A stretch of 64,000 bases of DNA from Moringa oleifera (GCA_021397835.1 JAJFZO010000191.1:3043001-3107000), one strand, 5' to 3'. Shown: positions 1 to 14,023, numbered from the stretch's first letter. Made by a program: numbers and translations. The notes: a model not told the origin generated them from the sequence alone.

Positions 1-256
1 GTGCACAAAAATCAAGCAAGAAAACATGGATCCAACTAAAAACAAAGGAAGAGACAGCCGAAAATACCCAATCACGTGGGGTCCACCAAAAAGTCAGAAC
101 CCAAAAAAGCGATTCTAGTTAAGGTAGTTCAGTCATAATTCCAACAACAAAATTGTTTACAGCTCTGCACAAACCAACACCAACTGTAACTCCGTGAATT
201 TAGTTAATTGTTATTACTGGTTACCTGCATAACTATATGGTTACCATGGAATGCAG

Positions 257-2773
257 GCATTCCAAGCTGCATGGGCAGCTGCTTGCAAAGTGGAGGCATC
301 AACGTTGATGGTTCCGGCAGATCTGGTGTTCCTTGTGGGCCCCATATCTTTTTCTGGTCCGTACTGTGCAGCATATATTGTGTTTCAGGTAAATATCAAT
401 ATTATCGATGAAAGAAGAAAAAAAGAAACAGAAATGTGTGCTACTATATCAAAATTCGTTAAGCATTTTGATGCAAAGTAAAAGCAGTTTTATTTCTGAT
501 GTGCATCATTAAAGACCTGATGCTTTAAATTGAAGCTGACAAGTTGAAGTTTCCTTCAGCTGGATGGTACAATAATTGCTCCAACTGATGCCAAACCCTG
601 GGGTAAAGGTTTATTACAATGGCTTGAATTCACAAAGCTGAGAGGAATTACAGTTCAGGGAAATGGTATCATTGATGGAAGAGGTTCTGGCTGGTGGCAA
701 GACTACCCATATGAAGACCCTTTAGATGATGAATCAAAACTCATAGTTCCACTAAACGACACAGTAGAAGAACACCCACCAATGCAGGTAATCACCTTTT
801 TTAGTTGCCACCTTCTCCGGCAATTTGTTTCTAGCTTATCTCTGACCAGTCATGCTTCTCCTGAAAATTATGTGGCAGATAAGAAATGCACTCAATAACA
901 AGATGCCAAGCATCAAACCAACGGTAAGGACCACTTGAATTTCATGAAAAATTTAAAATTAAATACTTTACTGCAATGCAGCATTGTAACATGGTGCTCT
1001 CATTTTTTTGGCACAGGCACTAAGGTTCTATGGGAGTTTTAATGTGACGGTCACGGGCATAAAAATTCAGAACAGTCCCCAATGCCACCTCAAGTTTGAC
1101 AATTGCATTGGAGTCATGGTACATGATATGAGCATCTCATCTCCTGGTGACAGTCCTAACACAGATGGGATACACCTACAGAATTCTAAAGACGTGCTAA
1201 TTCATGGGACCAATCTTGCCTGTGGTAAATATTTTCCTTTTAATGATTAATCTTGCCATACCATGTTATGTAGGAAAGTCAGTGGGCCATAGGCTGAACT
1301 TGAGTCTTGACAAACAATAAGACCTGCAGAGTCACGATAGAGGTTACTGGCTCAACCACCACGAGAAGTTAGGAAAAATGATGCAATACTGTTAAAGGGA
1401 AAAGAAAGGTAGCATAATTGAGACAAATTGGAATAGGAATTAAGTTGTGAAAAGCATGTCACAATCTTATCCTTTTCACAACTACCTTCCACACATTTTA
1501 CAGAACCACTAATAATGTGACATGTGGCCACAGAAATCTCAAACATTTCAAGGTTACAGCCACCAGTCATTTAACATTATACCTTGGATCAGCCAAAAAC
1601 CATCTGATTTGGGATTAGGTTTTGCATCTCATATACAACTAGAATACATCTTCCAGTTTGGCCTTCAAGTTTTCTTTTGTTCCCCACCAGCAGCAAGAAT
1701 TTCTGTTTCCATCCCTCTTTCTGGTCTACTTCTCCTTAAATGCAGAAGAAATTAGAATTGTCATCCAATATAAATGAATGTAAAACAAAACAACCATATT
1801 TGATATAGGCTGTTCTTATATAAAAGATAGAAGCTCGAGCATACGAACAATGTGGATAGTGAGGCTGAAATGGAATCAGCTCTATAACAAATGCCAACCA
1901 ACCAAAACTATATAATGAAAGTCAAAGATGTCAATATCGCATTGATGCAAATGAAGTTCTCACAATCTAACATTTTGTACAGGAGATGACTGTGTTTCTA
2001 TTCAAACTGGATGCTCCAATGTATATATACACAACGTGAACTGTGGACCTGGGCATGGAATCAGCATTGGGAGCCTAGGAAGGTTTAATACCAAAGCTTG
2101 TGTCTCAAACATCACTGTCCGGGACATTATGATGCACAACACAATGAATGGTGTCAGAATCAAGACATGGCAGGTACTACAGTTAGAACTCATTAAGTAA
2201 TGAAAAGTTCAGTTTACGGGTAAACTGGCTTTATAGAATTAACACATTAAAGAAGGTCTCCAGGTTGATATTAGGGCTAGACAAAACACACTTTCTTAAG
2301 AGTATTGACACCTTTTAAGAATTGAATCTGGAATTTTTGGACACTTACTTCATACATATAATTTCAAATGTCAATTGCAGGGTGGATCAGGCTTGGTTGA
2401 GGGGGTACTCTTCTCAAACATTCAAGTTTCTGAAGTCCAACTTCCAATTGTGATTGACCAATTCTACTGTGACAAAAGCCAGTGTAAGAACCAATCATCA
2501 GCTGTAGCATTATCAGGAATCACCTACGAGAAGATAAGGGGGACATACACAGTAAAACCTGTACACTTTGCATGCAGTGACAGCCTACCATGTACAGATG
2601 TAACTCTAGCTGCCATAGAGCTAAAGCCACTGCAAGAGGGCTACCACCTGTATAGTCCCTTTTGCTGGCAAACTTTTGGAGAGCTAAACACCCCTACTGT
2701 TCCTCCAATTGATTGTCTACAGATTGGCAAGCCATCAAGAAATGGGGTTCAATCCGACCACGATTCATGCTGA
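257..2773 (+). CDS. Polygalacturonase (GH28, pectin-lyase fold), 5'-truncated by window edge
   Basis: Hydrolyses alpha-1,4-galacturonan in cell-wall pectin, so it is expected to be secreted; the signal peptide would lie in upstream exon(s) outside the window. Visible exons: 257-388, 560-787, 879-923, 1017-1224, 1983-2173, 2381-2773 (stop TGA). They join in frame to about 398 residues. All four GH28 signatures are present: SPNTDGI and GDDC carrying the catalytic aspartates, [13 protein letters not shown] with the catalytic-site histidine, and RIKTW. The Cys-rich C-terminus is typical of plant enzymes. Bases 1-256 are intron: a branch/acceptor ending in tgcag precedes 257, and no start codon fits before it. 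The frame is intact, so the gene looks functional. By memory it most resembles the At1g48100/At1g60590 clade. The substrate is inferred from family only. Confidence 0.9.
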
Positions 2774-5330
2774 TCTAGTCTAGATAATACATGGTGTACT
2801 CGCACGAGTAGTCCACCTGATTTGAGACCCCTTTCATACCACATCATTTAGGAAAAGAGTGTATATCTAGGAAGTCCTACTATATAGAGATTTGTCCTTT
2901 AGTGGAATTACTTTGATTCCCATTCTACGGAAGCATACAGGGATCGTTATAAGCTAGAGCCTGAGAACATAAGGCAGCCTTGTTAGCCATTGTATTGTCT
3001 CCTTGTGAGATAGCATACAAGAGCCTGATTGCTAGAAATGTAGTAAATATATTATTTATAGACATACTGAATTTCTTTATATCACTATCCTAACAAAATC
3101 ATCAAATTGAACTAATTATATGCACAAAAAACAGTAAGTCCGAGCCGGACTTACATCAAGCATCTATATTTCAAGAGCAAGTTTCTTTGAGGTATTAAAA
3201 AATAGATACTTGAGAAGGGGTTGGGGAAGAGCATGAGAGCCACATCCAGATTCAATCCCAACTAAAAACTCTAGAACACTAGCAACCCAGTTCGAGCACA
3301 CACTCTTTCTCCACTATGTAACAGCCAAATTTTTTGTTAAACTAAAAAGCAAGCAGATAAAGTATTGTACTCATACTTAGTTTTCAGTTATTTAAAATTT
3401 ATAGCTATAAGAAAGTCCTATATAGCCTACCAGTATTATTTTCATTAAGTTTCCAATATATATTTCTTCCAAAGAATGGGGAGGGCTTATCACATTAAGC
3501 ATTACCCCATAATGTGAAAACACTCCATAACAAGCTATGCTAAATTACAAAGATATTAGTGGAATTGTAAGAGTCAGCACATATTGTTAATGCAATCTGT
3601 TTATTTGTTTAACAAGGAAAAAGGACAAGAAGAAGATATGAAGGCAGTTAAATTGTCCTGACATTAACAACTTGAGCAGGCAACTGGTTTGCACAATTTC
3701 CATTATCACTGAGATTTAATTTATCATCTACTCCTTTAAGAGTAAGTACACTAATTAGTTCAGTTTCATACCTGTGTCTCGTAGTTCTCTGTTCAAACAG
3801 AACATAAAAACAACAACACCAGAAGCTGTCAGAAAGAAGAGTGAGGATTGACTCCAATCTTTATGCTTCCCCCTTAGCAGAAGCCAATATGGACCCACTT
3901 CACAACCAAAAATTTCAGCATTACCCTACCTTCGGTATCAAAAGACTTCAAAACACATAATTATCTGGCACATTGCTATGGTTTCTAAAGAGCATAGTTG
4001 TCAATTTCCTACAAACTAGCCTTTTTGTCCTTTGACCAGCAACTACATCCTTGTTTGGTGGAACAGATTTAGATCCATCAGTACCAATGGGATTTCAACT
4101 CCTGAATTCTGCTGTACTGGAAGAAAAAAGTGAAGTGGAGAAGAATAAATGTCCCAACGCCATAGATAGTTAAAACTGACAGACTACCTGCAGAAGTCCT
4201 TAAAACATGTCCACCAAAAGTTGTTCATCCAGGTCTATCCAAATCTGACAACCATCACATGTAGCAGTTGGAGGGAGATATGCCAATGAAACAACTGTGA
4301 CAGGAAGGTAAATGAATCCCCATTGACCTTGTTTAAGACACCATGGCAAGTCAAGGAGATATGATAACAAAGTGGATATAATCAGTGACAAAGGACAACT
4401 TTATAAATAGAAACTTCAAATTGGAGAGGTTGAATCCAGAAATTTCTCAATTTGAGTTGAAAGAGTAGCAGAAACATCCAGCTATAAAACATGGTGCTAA
4501 AGCTGAATAATGCTCTAAGTTAATATCCAAAATTACATCACATTTCAGAAGTCAAAGATAATTTTCCTCAAATATACAAAAAAAATTTCTAAAAAATGTA
4601 ATCTGTTCTGAATTTTTCCATCAGAATTTAAAAAAAAAAAAAAGAACCCGTATCAGAACCAACAGAACACTTAAATTAATCTCGGTCAAAATGAGGTATA
4701 AATCAAAGGATTCTAGTCTTAGATGATCCCATCTCAACTACTTCTCATACAATAAACCCTAATGATCATAAAATAGTGAGGAAGAAAATCACAGCAGGAG
4801 GTCTAGTACACAGCACACCGAGAAAGCATGCAGTTTCTACAAAAAAATCAAGCGATTACTTGACGATTAAATTAGACAATTTAGAAGTAAACAGCACCGA
4901 AAATGATGTGGCGCTGTTGTTACCGGTGTTGTCTCTTGAAATCTGCTTCGTCTTCTCCCAGTTCTTGGCGGGAGAGCGGCCAAGGACGAAGCAAGTGAAA
5001 ATCCCGAGGGATAACCTTACCCGCTCTCACTCCTGACTCCTACCATGACCAAACGCACCGTTTCAGTTGACATTTTCACTGCTTTTTACGCCGCCGTTTA
5101 GGCCTCTCCCTCCAAATCAAAAGGTCGTCGCCTTATCTGATCTGAGGGGTCAGAAGAAACGAAATCCAGACCACTACGTGCAACAATGTCCGTGCTCTGT
5201 GCCATAAAAGTAAAGAAAAAAAGCATTATGAGCAACAAGCATCACTTTCATGTTCAAAGTCTAAGCTTCAGTTTCAAACTCATTCCACTAAAATAAGAGA
5301 ACAAAAAGACTTTCAAAATCCAACAATCAA
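2774..5330. other. Intergenic: polygalacturonase 3' UTR and naphthoate synthase upstream region
   Basis: The polygalacturonase 3' UTR probably runs to about 3060, ending in an AT-rich stretch. A perfect 9-bp stem with a 3-base loop lies at 3134-3154. From 3160 to 4750 I see no convincing coding exon on either strand. Bases 4880-5170 are clearly more GC-rich than their surroundings and contain short open frames on both strands, none of which I recognise. This piece may hold the 5' leader of an unannotated minus-strand transcript or part of the promoter of the gene starting at 5331. Confidence 0.5.
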
Positions 5331-8045
5331 ATGAATAATCTCAACAGCGTGTCTGACCGCGCTGAAACTCGTGCAATGGCGCAAGTTTCAGAGAAGGAAC
5401 TCGATACAATGAGAAGGAGAGTGGCCTCTGTCGCTAAACATCTCATTCCGGTGGATTCGGTTCCAACACATGGCCCCATCGAGTTGTGTAGCGCTTCGAT
5501 GAATGACAGCTACCATCGGATACATGGTGAGGTCTCGAGTCGTGATGTTGTTTGGAGAGTTGCTTTCGATGAGTCTGGCAAGGTATTCACCGACATTATT
5601 TATGAGAAAGCAGTCGGTGAATCAATTGCGAAGGTACCCTCCCTTTTCAATTTTGATAAATATAGAGTGTACTGATATTGTAATGCTGAGGAACCGCTTG
5701 AAATTATGTTTAGACAGTGCTAATGGGTGATTTTTTAGATTACAATAAATAGGCCAGAGAGAAGAAATGCGTTCCGGCCTGTTACTATTAAGGAGCTTAT
5801 GCGTGCTTTTAATGATGCCAGGGATGACAGTTCGGTGGGAGTAATCATTCTCACCGGCAAGGTATCATCCTGTCATTTTCTTTTGCCCTTTCTTTTCTTC
5901 TGGGTGGTCAAGCAACTTATAAACATTCTGAAACTCACCTAATTTGTCTGAATACATTGTATTTGTGTAATATAACATGATTTCAAGTTACCAACTTGGT
6001 ATCGACGGCAATGTGAACAACTTAGGCGATGCATATCTCAGATTTATGATGTGTTATAGTGCTTGCATTTCGATTAGATTTCGGCAACTTCGTATTCATG
6101 TCTCCAGCTAGTTGGCTACAGAAAATGCTTCTAACTTGGTTACATGCTCTAAAGAACAAAAGGTATCCTGTTTGGGTGTTGAGTTCTTTAGTTAATTATG
6201 TTTGAATATGAGAAATTTTTAAGGAATGCATCTGTAAGATAGTTACTTGTGTCCTAAAGCGATTTGAGCTGTCAGGTGTTCTAATTTGTGGATGGAATTT
6301 GAATAGTGAAGTCCAGTATGTTACTCATTCATGGAATGGTATGTCCTATTTCCTTGGATGGTTGCTCTCATTTTTCTTAGGAACAGAATGCATGTGCAGG
6401 GAACCAAGGCATTTTGTAGTGGTGGTGACCAGGCATTGAGGACAGCTGATGGTTATGCTGATTCTGAAGATATTGGCCGTCTTAATGTCCTAGATCTTCA
6501 GGTATCGATCTAAGAAATAGTGACATGGACTTGCACAGCACTCCAAGGCCTTGCATCCAATGAAAATTTTTGTGGACATCTTCAGTATTCTCTTAGTTGT
6601 AGTGAATTTCTGTTTCTTTATCATTATGCAGGTACAAATTCGTCGTCTCCCAAAACCAGTAATAGCAATGGTAAACCCTTCTTAACCCTGCACAGTGATG
6701 ATTTTTAAGAATCATGGCAGTTCTGAGCTGAATGTGGTCTCAGGCTGCATGTTTGTTCTGCTTTTTATATCAAGATTTTACGGGAATCCATGAAGTTATT
6801 ATCTACTTATAATAAATTAATATTTTTCTTTATTTACTTTGTCATGAATCTTAACCCAGGTTGCTGGTTATGCTGTTGGAGGAGGACATGTGTTGCACAT
6901 GATCTGTGATCTAACCATCGCAGGAGATAATGCTATTTTTGGCCAAACTGGTCCTAAGGTGCTTATTGTCTTCACTGTTTCTCTTTTATTCTTAATATAA
7001 TGGATTTCCAGATGGTTCAAAACTGATTGATTATGAGCAAATTTCACAATATGTACTGCGCTTTGATAATCACCTAGTAACATTGAATCGAACAGCGCCA
7101 AAGGTTCAAATGGACACAGGCACCTTGAATTGAAAGCATCCCCATTTCCCTCTTCCCTGACACTCTTTGAGGTTAGGCCTCATTCAAACGGCCATCGGGA
7201 ATCCACCGTTCCTTTCATCCTTCTAGACTACTGAGTGTCATGTGATGCCCAGTTTGCTGCTCAACATCTGCTGGTAATATGTGTCACAATCACTTTATCT
7301 TTGTGCTTATGGCAGGTTGGAAGCTTTGATGCTGGTTATGGAAGTTCCATCATGTCCCGTTTGGTAAGCATAACATATTGAGGTCTCTCTTGTTACATAA
7401 TCAAGGAATTCTTGCTGTTTGCTTTGAATGAGGTAGATCACTTTCTTCGGCAGAGAGATAAAGTTTGAGCACGATTTTATGTAAACAGGTTGGGCCTAAG
7501 AAGGCACGCGAAATGTGGTTTTTAGCAAGGTTTTACACAGCTTTTGAAGCAGAAAAAATGGGACTTGTTAACACTGTTATACCGGTTAGTTCATCTGCAT
7601 TATAAGAAAATTGATTTCACAACCTTCTTCATACCTTCAACCCTCATTATTCATGTTCAAATTTCATTTTTTTTTTCCTTCAGGTAGAGAACTTAGAGAA
7701 AGAAACTGTAAAATGGTGCCGGGAGATCCTAAGAAATAGCCCAACTGCTATTCGAGTCCTTAAGTCAGCTCTGAATGCAGTTGATGATGGCCATGCTGGA
7801 CTTCAGGTATCTCTCATCAAATCATTAGATACTGTTAAATTGTAGAACTTGTTCATGCCTTGGTTCTTTTGGTTGGCATATCCTGTGGCAACGGCTATTT
7901 GCTTCCCTCATTTTCCTTCTTGTTTCAGGAACTCGGCGGAAATGCCACGCTTATATTTTATGGCACTGAAGAAGGTAACGAGGGCAAGACAGCTTATATG
8001 CAACGTAGACGCCCAGATTTCTCAAAATTTGCACGTCGCCCTTAA
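5331..8045 (+). CDS. MENB: 1,4-dihydroxy-2-naphthoyl-CoA synthase, peroxisomal (MenB)
   Basis: Crotonase-fold enzyme that cyclises o-succinylbenzoyl-CoA to 1,4-dihydroxy-2-naphthoyl-CoA in phylloquinone (vitamin K1) synthesis. In plants this step is peroxisomal. Nine exons: 5331-5633, 5739-5861, 6400-6501, 6632-6670, 6860-6958, 7316-7363, 7489-7584, 7684-7806, 7929-8045, giving 349 residues. The family block [16 protein letters not shown] (residues 217-232) identifies MenB rather than a general enoyl-CoA hydratase, as do AFCSGGDQA and the C-terminal [16 protein letters not shown] at residues 30-38 fits the PTS2 peroxisomal signal R-[LVI]-x5-[HQ]-[LA]. The first in-frame ATG (5331) puts PTS2 30 residues in; ATG 5376 (residue 16) would put it at residues 15-23 and is an equally reasonable start. 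All introns are in phase 0, as expected from a conserved structure. Confidence 0.93.
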
Positions 8046-9158
8046 ATTGTTAGGAAGAAGAAAGGGGAAAGACTAAATGCCTTGCAGCTTGATTTGCTGA
8101 TAAAGTTTATCAAATTCTGTTTTTGACTTCAGACTCCCTTCTCTTCAGACTCTGTTTGGATATTCAAATTAGTATCATTTAAAAGGAATTTTCATTTAAA
8201 TTATTTGAACTTGGTGGAGTTTAAATTATGTTTTATAAATTTTAAGCTGTAAAAATATGTATCATTTCAGTATTGAAAATATTTTTATTATTTTTAAATA
8301 ACATAAAATATAAAAAATTATAAAAAATAATTTATAAATAAAAATTATTCAAAATTGACAAATAATAAAATTTATTTAAACTATTTAAATCATCAATCAA
8401 TTTGAAGTAAATTAAATTTTATCAAAAAATTTAAAAATTTAAAATATTTAAATCAAAATTTTATAATAAATTTTAATATAATTTTTTTACAATTGAAAAA
8501 TATAATTAAATTATCATTAAAAAAGTTATAATTTTAGATATTAAAGTATTTTATAAAAAATTTTAAAATTTTTTAAAAAATATTTTATTAGTTAAAATTA
8601 TTTAAACTTAAAAAATAAATCAAATTATTATTTTAATAATTTTTAAATATTTAAATAATAAAAATATTGTTAATCTTTTACAATAGGATTTAATTAAAAT
8701 AAAATTAATAAATCAAAAATTGTTTAAATTAAAAGAGAATAATCCAAAGTTTAAAATGATGTTTATCAAATTTATAATTTTATATAATCCTTAAAATTAA
8801 TATTTAATTTGAAATAAATAAAAATTATATATAATAATATTAATCAATACATTAAAATTAAATTAAATAATTTTAAAAGTGTAAGGACATATGTGCTAAT
8901 TAAGCAAAAGGTAAAACAAAGGGTAACAAACATCGTATTGTTTAAATATTAAGATTAAAATAATCTGAAATACCTTGCCAGTACGGGCAAATATTATCAT
9001 TAATTTACCGGTATTTTCGTGCTCTTCGAGATAAATTAATATTTTAAGAATTGCCCTTTCGCCTGAGTTGCACCTGTCCAGCAATCGAGGAACTTCCACG
9101 CCTAAAAATTGCTTTCGAAGCTCTAACCATGAAAACTAACTTCTAAGGTTGAAGAATC
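8046..9158. other. AT-rich intergenic spacer
   Basis: After the naphthoate synthase 3' UTR (to about 8160), bases 8200-8890 are almost entirely A and T, with repeated aaatttaaa-like words and no open frame. I see no gene or recognisable transposon ends. Bases 8900-9158 return to ordinary composition and hold the VPS34 promoter and 5' UTR. Confidence 0.6.
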
Positions 9159-12100
9159 ATGAGTTCCAACGAGTTTAGGTTTTTCTTGTCCTGCGATATC
9201 AATCTACCAGTCACCTTTCGCGTGGAGAGATTGGAAGGGACTTTGCCTCGTAAGAAATCTCCTGATTCGGGTACTTGTCTTTTGCCCGAAACTCTTTGTA
9301 TTTATGTGATTTTTCCGCTTGGTTGCCGAGAAAACGAAAGAAGAATTATCTCCAGTTCAGTTGAACTGTTCGACTAAATTGAGTTGGATTTTCATTTTTG
9401 AAAATCTGAGTTAAGTAAAGGCCTGAAATATCCTTTGCTTTGATTCTGCGCATCTGAGCTATTATAGTTTAGTTGAAAATTTTTGCCTGTAGAAAACAGG
9501 AGATCGGGAAATATTTAGATAGGGCTTGTGATTACTGTTTGATTGTTTTAGTGTAGACGTGAATACAAGAAGAATACTATTGATTCAAAACATGCTAGCA
9601 AATCTCAAGTAGTTTGCCTCAATGTTGAACATTTTCATTCTTACTCCCATATTTAAAATTTTGAGGTGAAGCTTTCAGTTACAGGAAGCCTTAGGGCCTT
9701 TAGGCAACTCATTTTATTTGACGATGTATGATGAGTGTTTGGTGTTTATCCATCTGAATTACTAAATTTTCATCAAAAACTTGGAGTTACATTAGTTTCC
9801 AAAATACATAAAAATTTTGTCTGCGTTCTTAATTTTCTATTTGCAGCCTTTCATGACTGCTAAATGAACGACATCTATATGGCTGTAACTTCCAGACGGA
9901 ACAATATGATCTTTCTTTGTAAAAGCCAAATTTAGCTGGGTCGCATTGACTGCCACTAGATTTTCATTTAGTGATGATGCATTTTCTCCCTTATCTGGAT
10001 GTGAGAGTTTATCTTAAATGTTTGTTAACTAATGCAACCAACCTGGCCAAAATCTTGTTCTTTCCATTTTCGCTGTAGGTATTGATTCCACTACAGAGGA
10101 GAGAAGAGTGGAGCTGTACGTTGAGTGCACGTTGTATATTGATGGCACTCCTTTTGGCCTTCCAACAAGAACAAGGTTTTACCTCTTATTCAAAATGTAG
10201 AAGTGTTTAAAAATAGTTTCTTGTATGCTTGCAACTCTTTTTCTTATCGGAAGGTTTGCAGCCCTTTTTTTATTTGGGAACCGAGAACCCACCAAAAGGT
10301 CAAGCCACTTTGTCATGAACCCACCATGCAAGACAACCTCCAAAAACAGCACAGGTTTTAATTTTTTGAAAATGCTGTCTCAGTGGCTCGAATCCAGAAT
10401 CTTATCCCTTATCAATCTGCCCTTTACCATAGAGACAACCCCATAGGTTTTGCAACCTTTTTCTAATTGAAAGGTTTGCAAGTACTCTCTTTTAGTAATT
10501 TTTGAACTTAGTAAAAGATTATAAAGAATGGAAGTATGAGGTTCTCTTTTATTATTTATTTTAATTACTATTATCATCAGAGTAATTTGTCTGGTCCAAA
10601 TTTGGCCATTATGCGCCCCCCTCCCCCCCCAAAAAAAAAACATGCATTTACATGTCTTATCTATTTGCTTATTTTCCTTGATATTTAATTTCACGTTTTT
10701 ACTATGTCGGCTTTATTGGTTTTGCATATACATATCTTTTGGTTCCAGGTTGGAGTCATTGGGACCTACATATTGTTGGAATGAACTCATCACGTTGAGC
10801 ACCAAATATCGAGACTTGACAGCACACTCTCAACTTGCTTTTACAGTAAGTGAGCAACTTTTCTCAGATGCTCCTTTCATACGTAGTTGGAAGGCACAGT
10901 TTAGATATATGCTTGTGTGCATATGTGTGGGCATGTGGTGGATGCATGGGTGTGTACTGACTGGAGAAAAACTGCATTAAGGACTCCAGATATGACTTAT
11001 AATGTTCCAAAACTGACTGTTGCATGACCTTCTGTTGACATCTGCACTGAGGGGTAATCCTGAAATGTGGACTTCTTTTTCACAATGTAATCAGTTATCA
11101 GTAATGTACCTCTATTATGAATGCCTTTGATATTACCCCTGAGATTTCTAGATCTGCATCTAAAAACCATTGCATTGGGCATGGTGATTCAGGTATTGTC
11201 AGGCTTGCTGCACTATTAATAAAATAATCTTCCAGATTAGAAACTGGAACTAAGTTACCATCATCCACCATTGTTTTCCATTGAGCCATTGAGACTTTTG
11301 AAGATGTGGCATTTTTACTAAGTTTAACATTGAAATCTCAAGATATATTAGAGTTGCTTCACTTTCTGTCAGCAAATTTAGCTTAATTTTACATATAGAA
11401 TAATTACTTAATAAGAGTGACATGGTGTTAAGCTTCATCCTCCTACCACCTTCTGGATCGCATTAGTTACTCTAGTCTAGCTTGTTTCTATGTCTTTAAG
11501 CCAAATGGTACCTCTGTTAACAAATTATCATGTTTGTATGAAATTACTGGTTATGAGTGGAAATCAAAGCTACTTATGATATGTGTATGTATCTATGTTT
11601 TGCTTGATGTCTTTATCCAGAAGTATTTCTTAAAAAAAGAATACACCATATCGTTTCTTTTATCTCTGTCCTTATAAAATTTCTTTGTGGTGCCTATCAT
11701 GGCATTATTAGAACTTCTGTGCCACATGGGATGGTATCCTATATTGATTAGCTGTTACTTAAGAGTATAAGAATTGTCTTGTAAATAGCCTTTGGCTGAT
11801 AGATTGACCAATTTATATCGAATTTCTGTTATTTTACTTTGTCTTTCCCCCTTGTTAAATTGTGATTGATTAGTTAAATTGTTGCTTGCATGAGAGACAT
11901 TCTCCTTGTCATTAAGTAATTTAAAATTTGTGTTATTGAGCTTGATTTAGTAGGATATGATGTTAGAGCTTTCTTTTGACCTCACTAGGTTTTGAGTTTT
12001 TACATGTTGTCACTGTCATTGAACTTTTAGGTTTGGGATGTTTCATGTGGGAAAGATGAGGGATTGATTGGTGGAGCTACTATACTTCTTTTTAACAGCA

Positions 12101-13982
12101 AGATGCAGTTGAAAACTGGGAAACAAAAGCTTAGGCTTTGGCCTGGAAAAGAAGCCGATGGTTCATTTCCTGCCAGTACTCCTGGAAAGGTTTCCAATTA
12201 TGCCTCTTCTAGTATTATAGATTTGATATTTTAGGTTTTTATCAGAGGTAATTTCTTAAACAGTGACATTTTCTGAATTTTAGTTTGCGACTTTATCAAC
12301 CATAGGTCCCCAGACATGAGCGCGGGGAGCTGGAGCGTTTGGAAAAGCTTGTTAATAAGTATGAAAGGGGACAGATTCAGTGTGTTGATTGGCTGGACCG
12401 CCTAACATTCAAGGCTGTTGAGAAAATCAAGGAACGTGAGAGCTCTAGAAGTGGAAGTTCCTGTTTGTACTTGGTTGTTGATTTCTGTAGTTTCGAACAT
12501 CGAGTTGTTTTCCAGGTAGTGCCCTTCTGCAATGATCAGATTTTCTGTTTGTTAGTTTTTTTCTTTTTTTTTTTTTTTTTGAGTTTCGACAAGTGCAATA
12601 ATTATCTTTTGCATAAGAACTGTGTAAGTTTGATTTTCTTTTCTTTTTATTTCCCACTTACTTACTTTTAGTGATAATAATATATCTTCAGCAGAAAAAA
12701 ATCAATATGAAAATTGAGCGGATTAAGTGACACAAAACCTTATTCTTTTTCTCAAGATAAAATCTGCTTCTCCATTAGATGTTTCCTTTTGTCCATGCTA
12801 ACTTTTTTCCCCCCCCTTTTACAATAGTTTACAAAAGCACCAAAAGGGTACTATTCAAGTATAAATGTAGAATTTATCCATCTATATACTACCAAATGAC
12901 TTACTTTTCTGAGGTTTTTGTGCCAGGGGCCTCATTTATCCCTGTTTTGGTAGGATGATTATTGCACTGTGAACCTACAGTCTCATTTATACTGTTTTCT
13001 TATATTACTATTTGAATAGCTCTGCTAATCACCTTATATAAGTAGCTGATACTCCAAATTTGAGCCCTAACCTGTTTATTCTCTCATTGAGAGTTGATGC
13101 TTGTTGGAGATTCACCTTATGCATTATGGAACGCCTGCCAGCTTGATTTGGTTTACGCTTCTTTGGTGACTATAACTGATGTTCTAACGTGGAATACTGC
13201 TCTGCTAGAATTAAAACTTCCTCTCCTCCTTTTTTTTTCTATTTTTTTTTCATAATTTCATTTTTAATTTGGACTTGTTGATGATTTCTTACATGCGAAT
13301 TCTAAGAGTCTATGGATATTGTAGAGTGAACTGTGTTCAATTTTATTATATTGATCAAAATACTTTACATGCTGGTAACTCACCCCTCCCTTTGACTTGT
13401 AGGAGTCGGGAGCAAATTTCTTTATAACATCACCAGTAGCCTCAACGAATGAACTTGTTATTGTGTGGGACCCAGAATTGGGAAAGATTAATCCCTCTGA
13501 GCACAAGCAATTAAAGCTAGCAAGAAGTTTGACCCGTGGCATCATTGATAGGGATCTAAAGCCAAGTTCCAATGAACGGAAGTAAGTGTGAAATTTTGTT
13601 GACAGAGATTCAGTTGTGCTTCCCATTCTTCTTTGTCTTTTCAACTTCATCTGTTGCATGGATGCTGGATGCTTCACTCATATATAAAAGATCTGGATTT
13701 CCATAATTCTTTCATCTGAATGTGTTGAATTTTGGGCTCTATAGTGAATGGGGAACGTGTTGAAAATGACTCGAGATAGAATTACATGTTTTTGTATGTG
13801 CTTCTGTGCAATGTTATGGCAGGTTTTGGTATTTTCTTTTAACATTAGCGCAATTGATAATCCTCAAGCTCTTTTGTTCCTAACCTGTTCTCTCCTTTCT
13901 CTCTCTCTGATCAGTTCATTTTGCGACTTTGATTGTATTGCATATTATCAATGAATTATAACTTCGCCAAAAAAAAAAAAAG

Positions 13983-14023
<41 letters not shown>

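Noticed and set aside
1522..1755. Open frame within the polygalacturonase gene
   Set aside because: Falls in the intron between exons 1017-1224 and 1983-2173 and has no similarity to GH28 or other families.
10380..10694. 104-codon minus-strand open frame within VPS34
   Set aside because: Lies in an intron, opposite a C/A homopolymer tract, and encodes low-complexity sequence.
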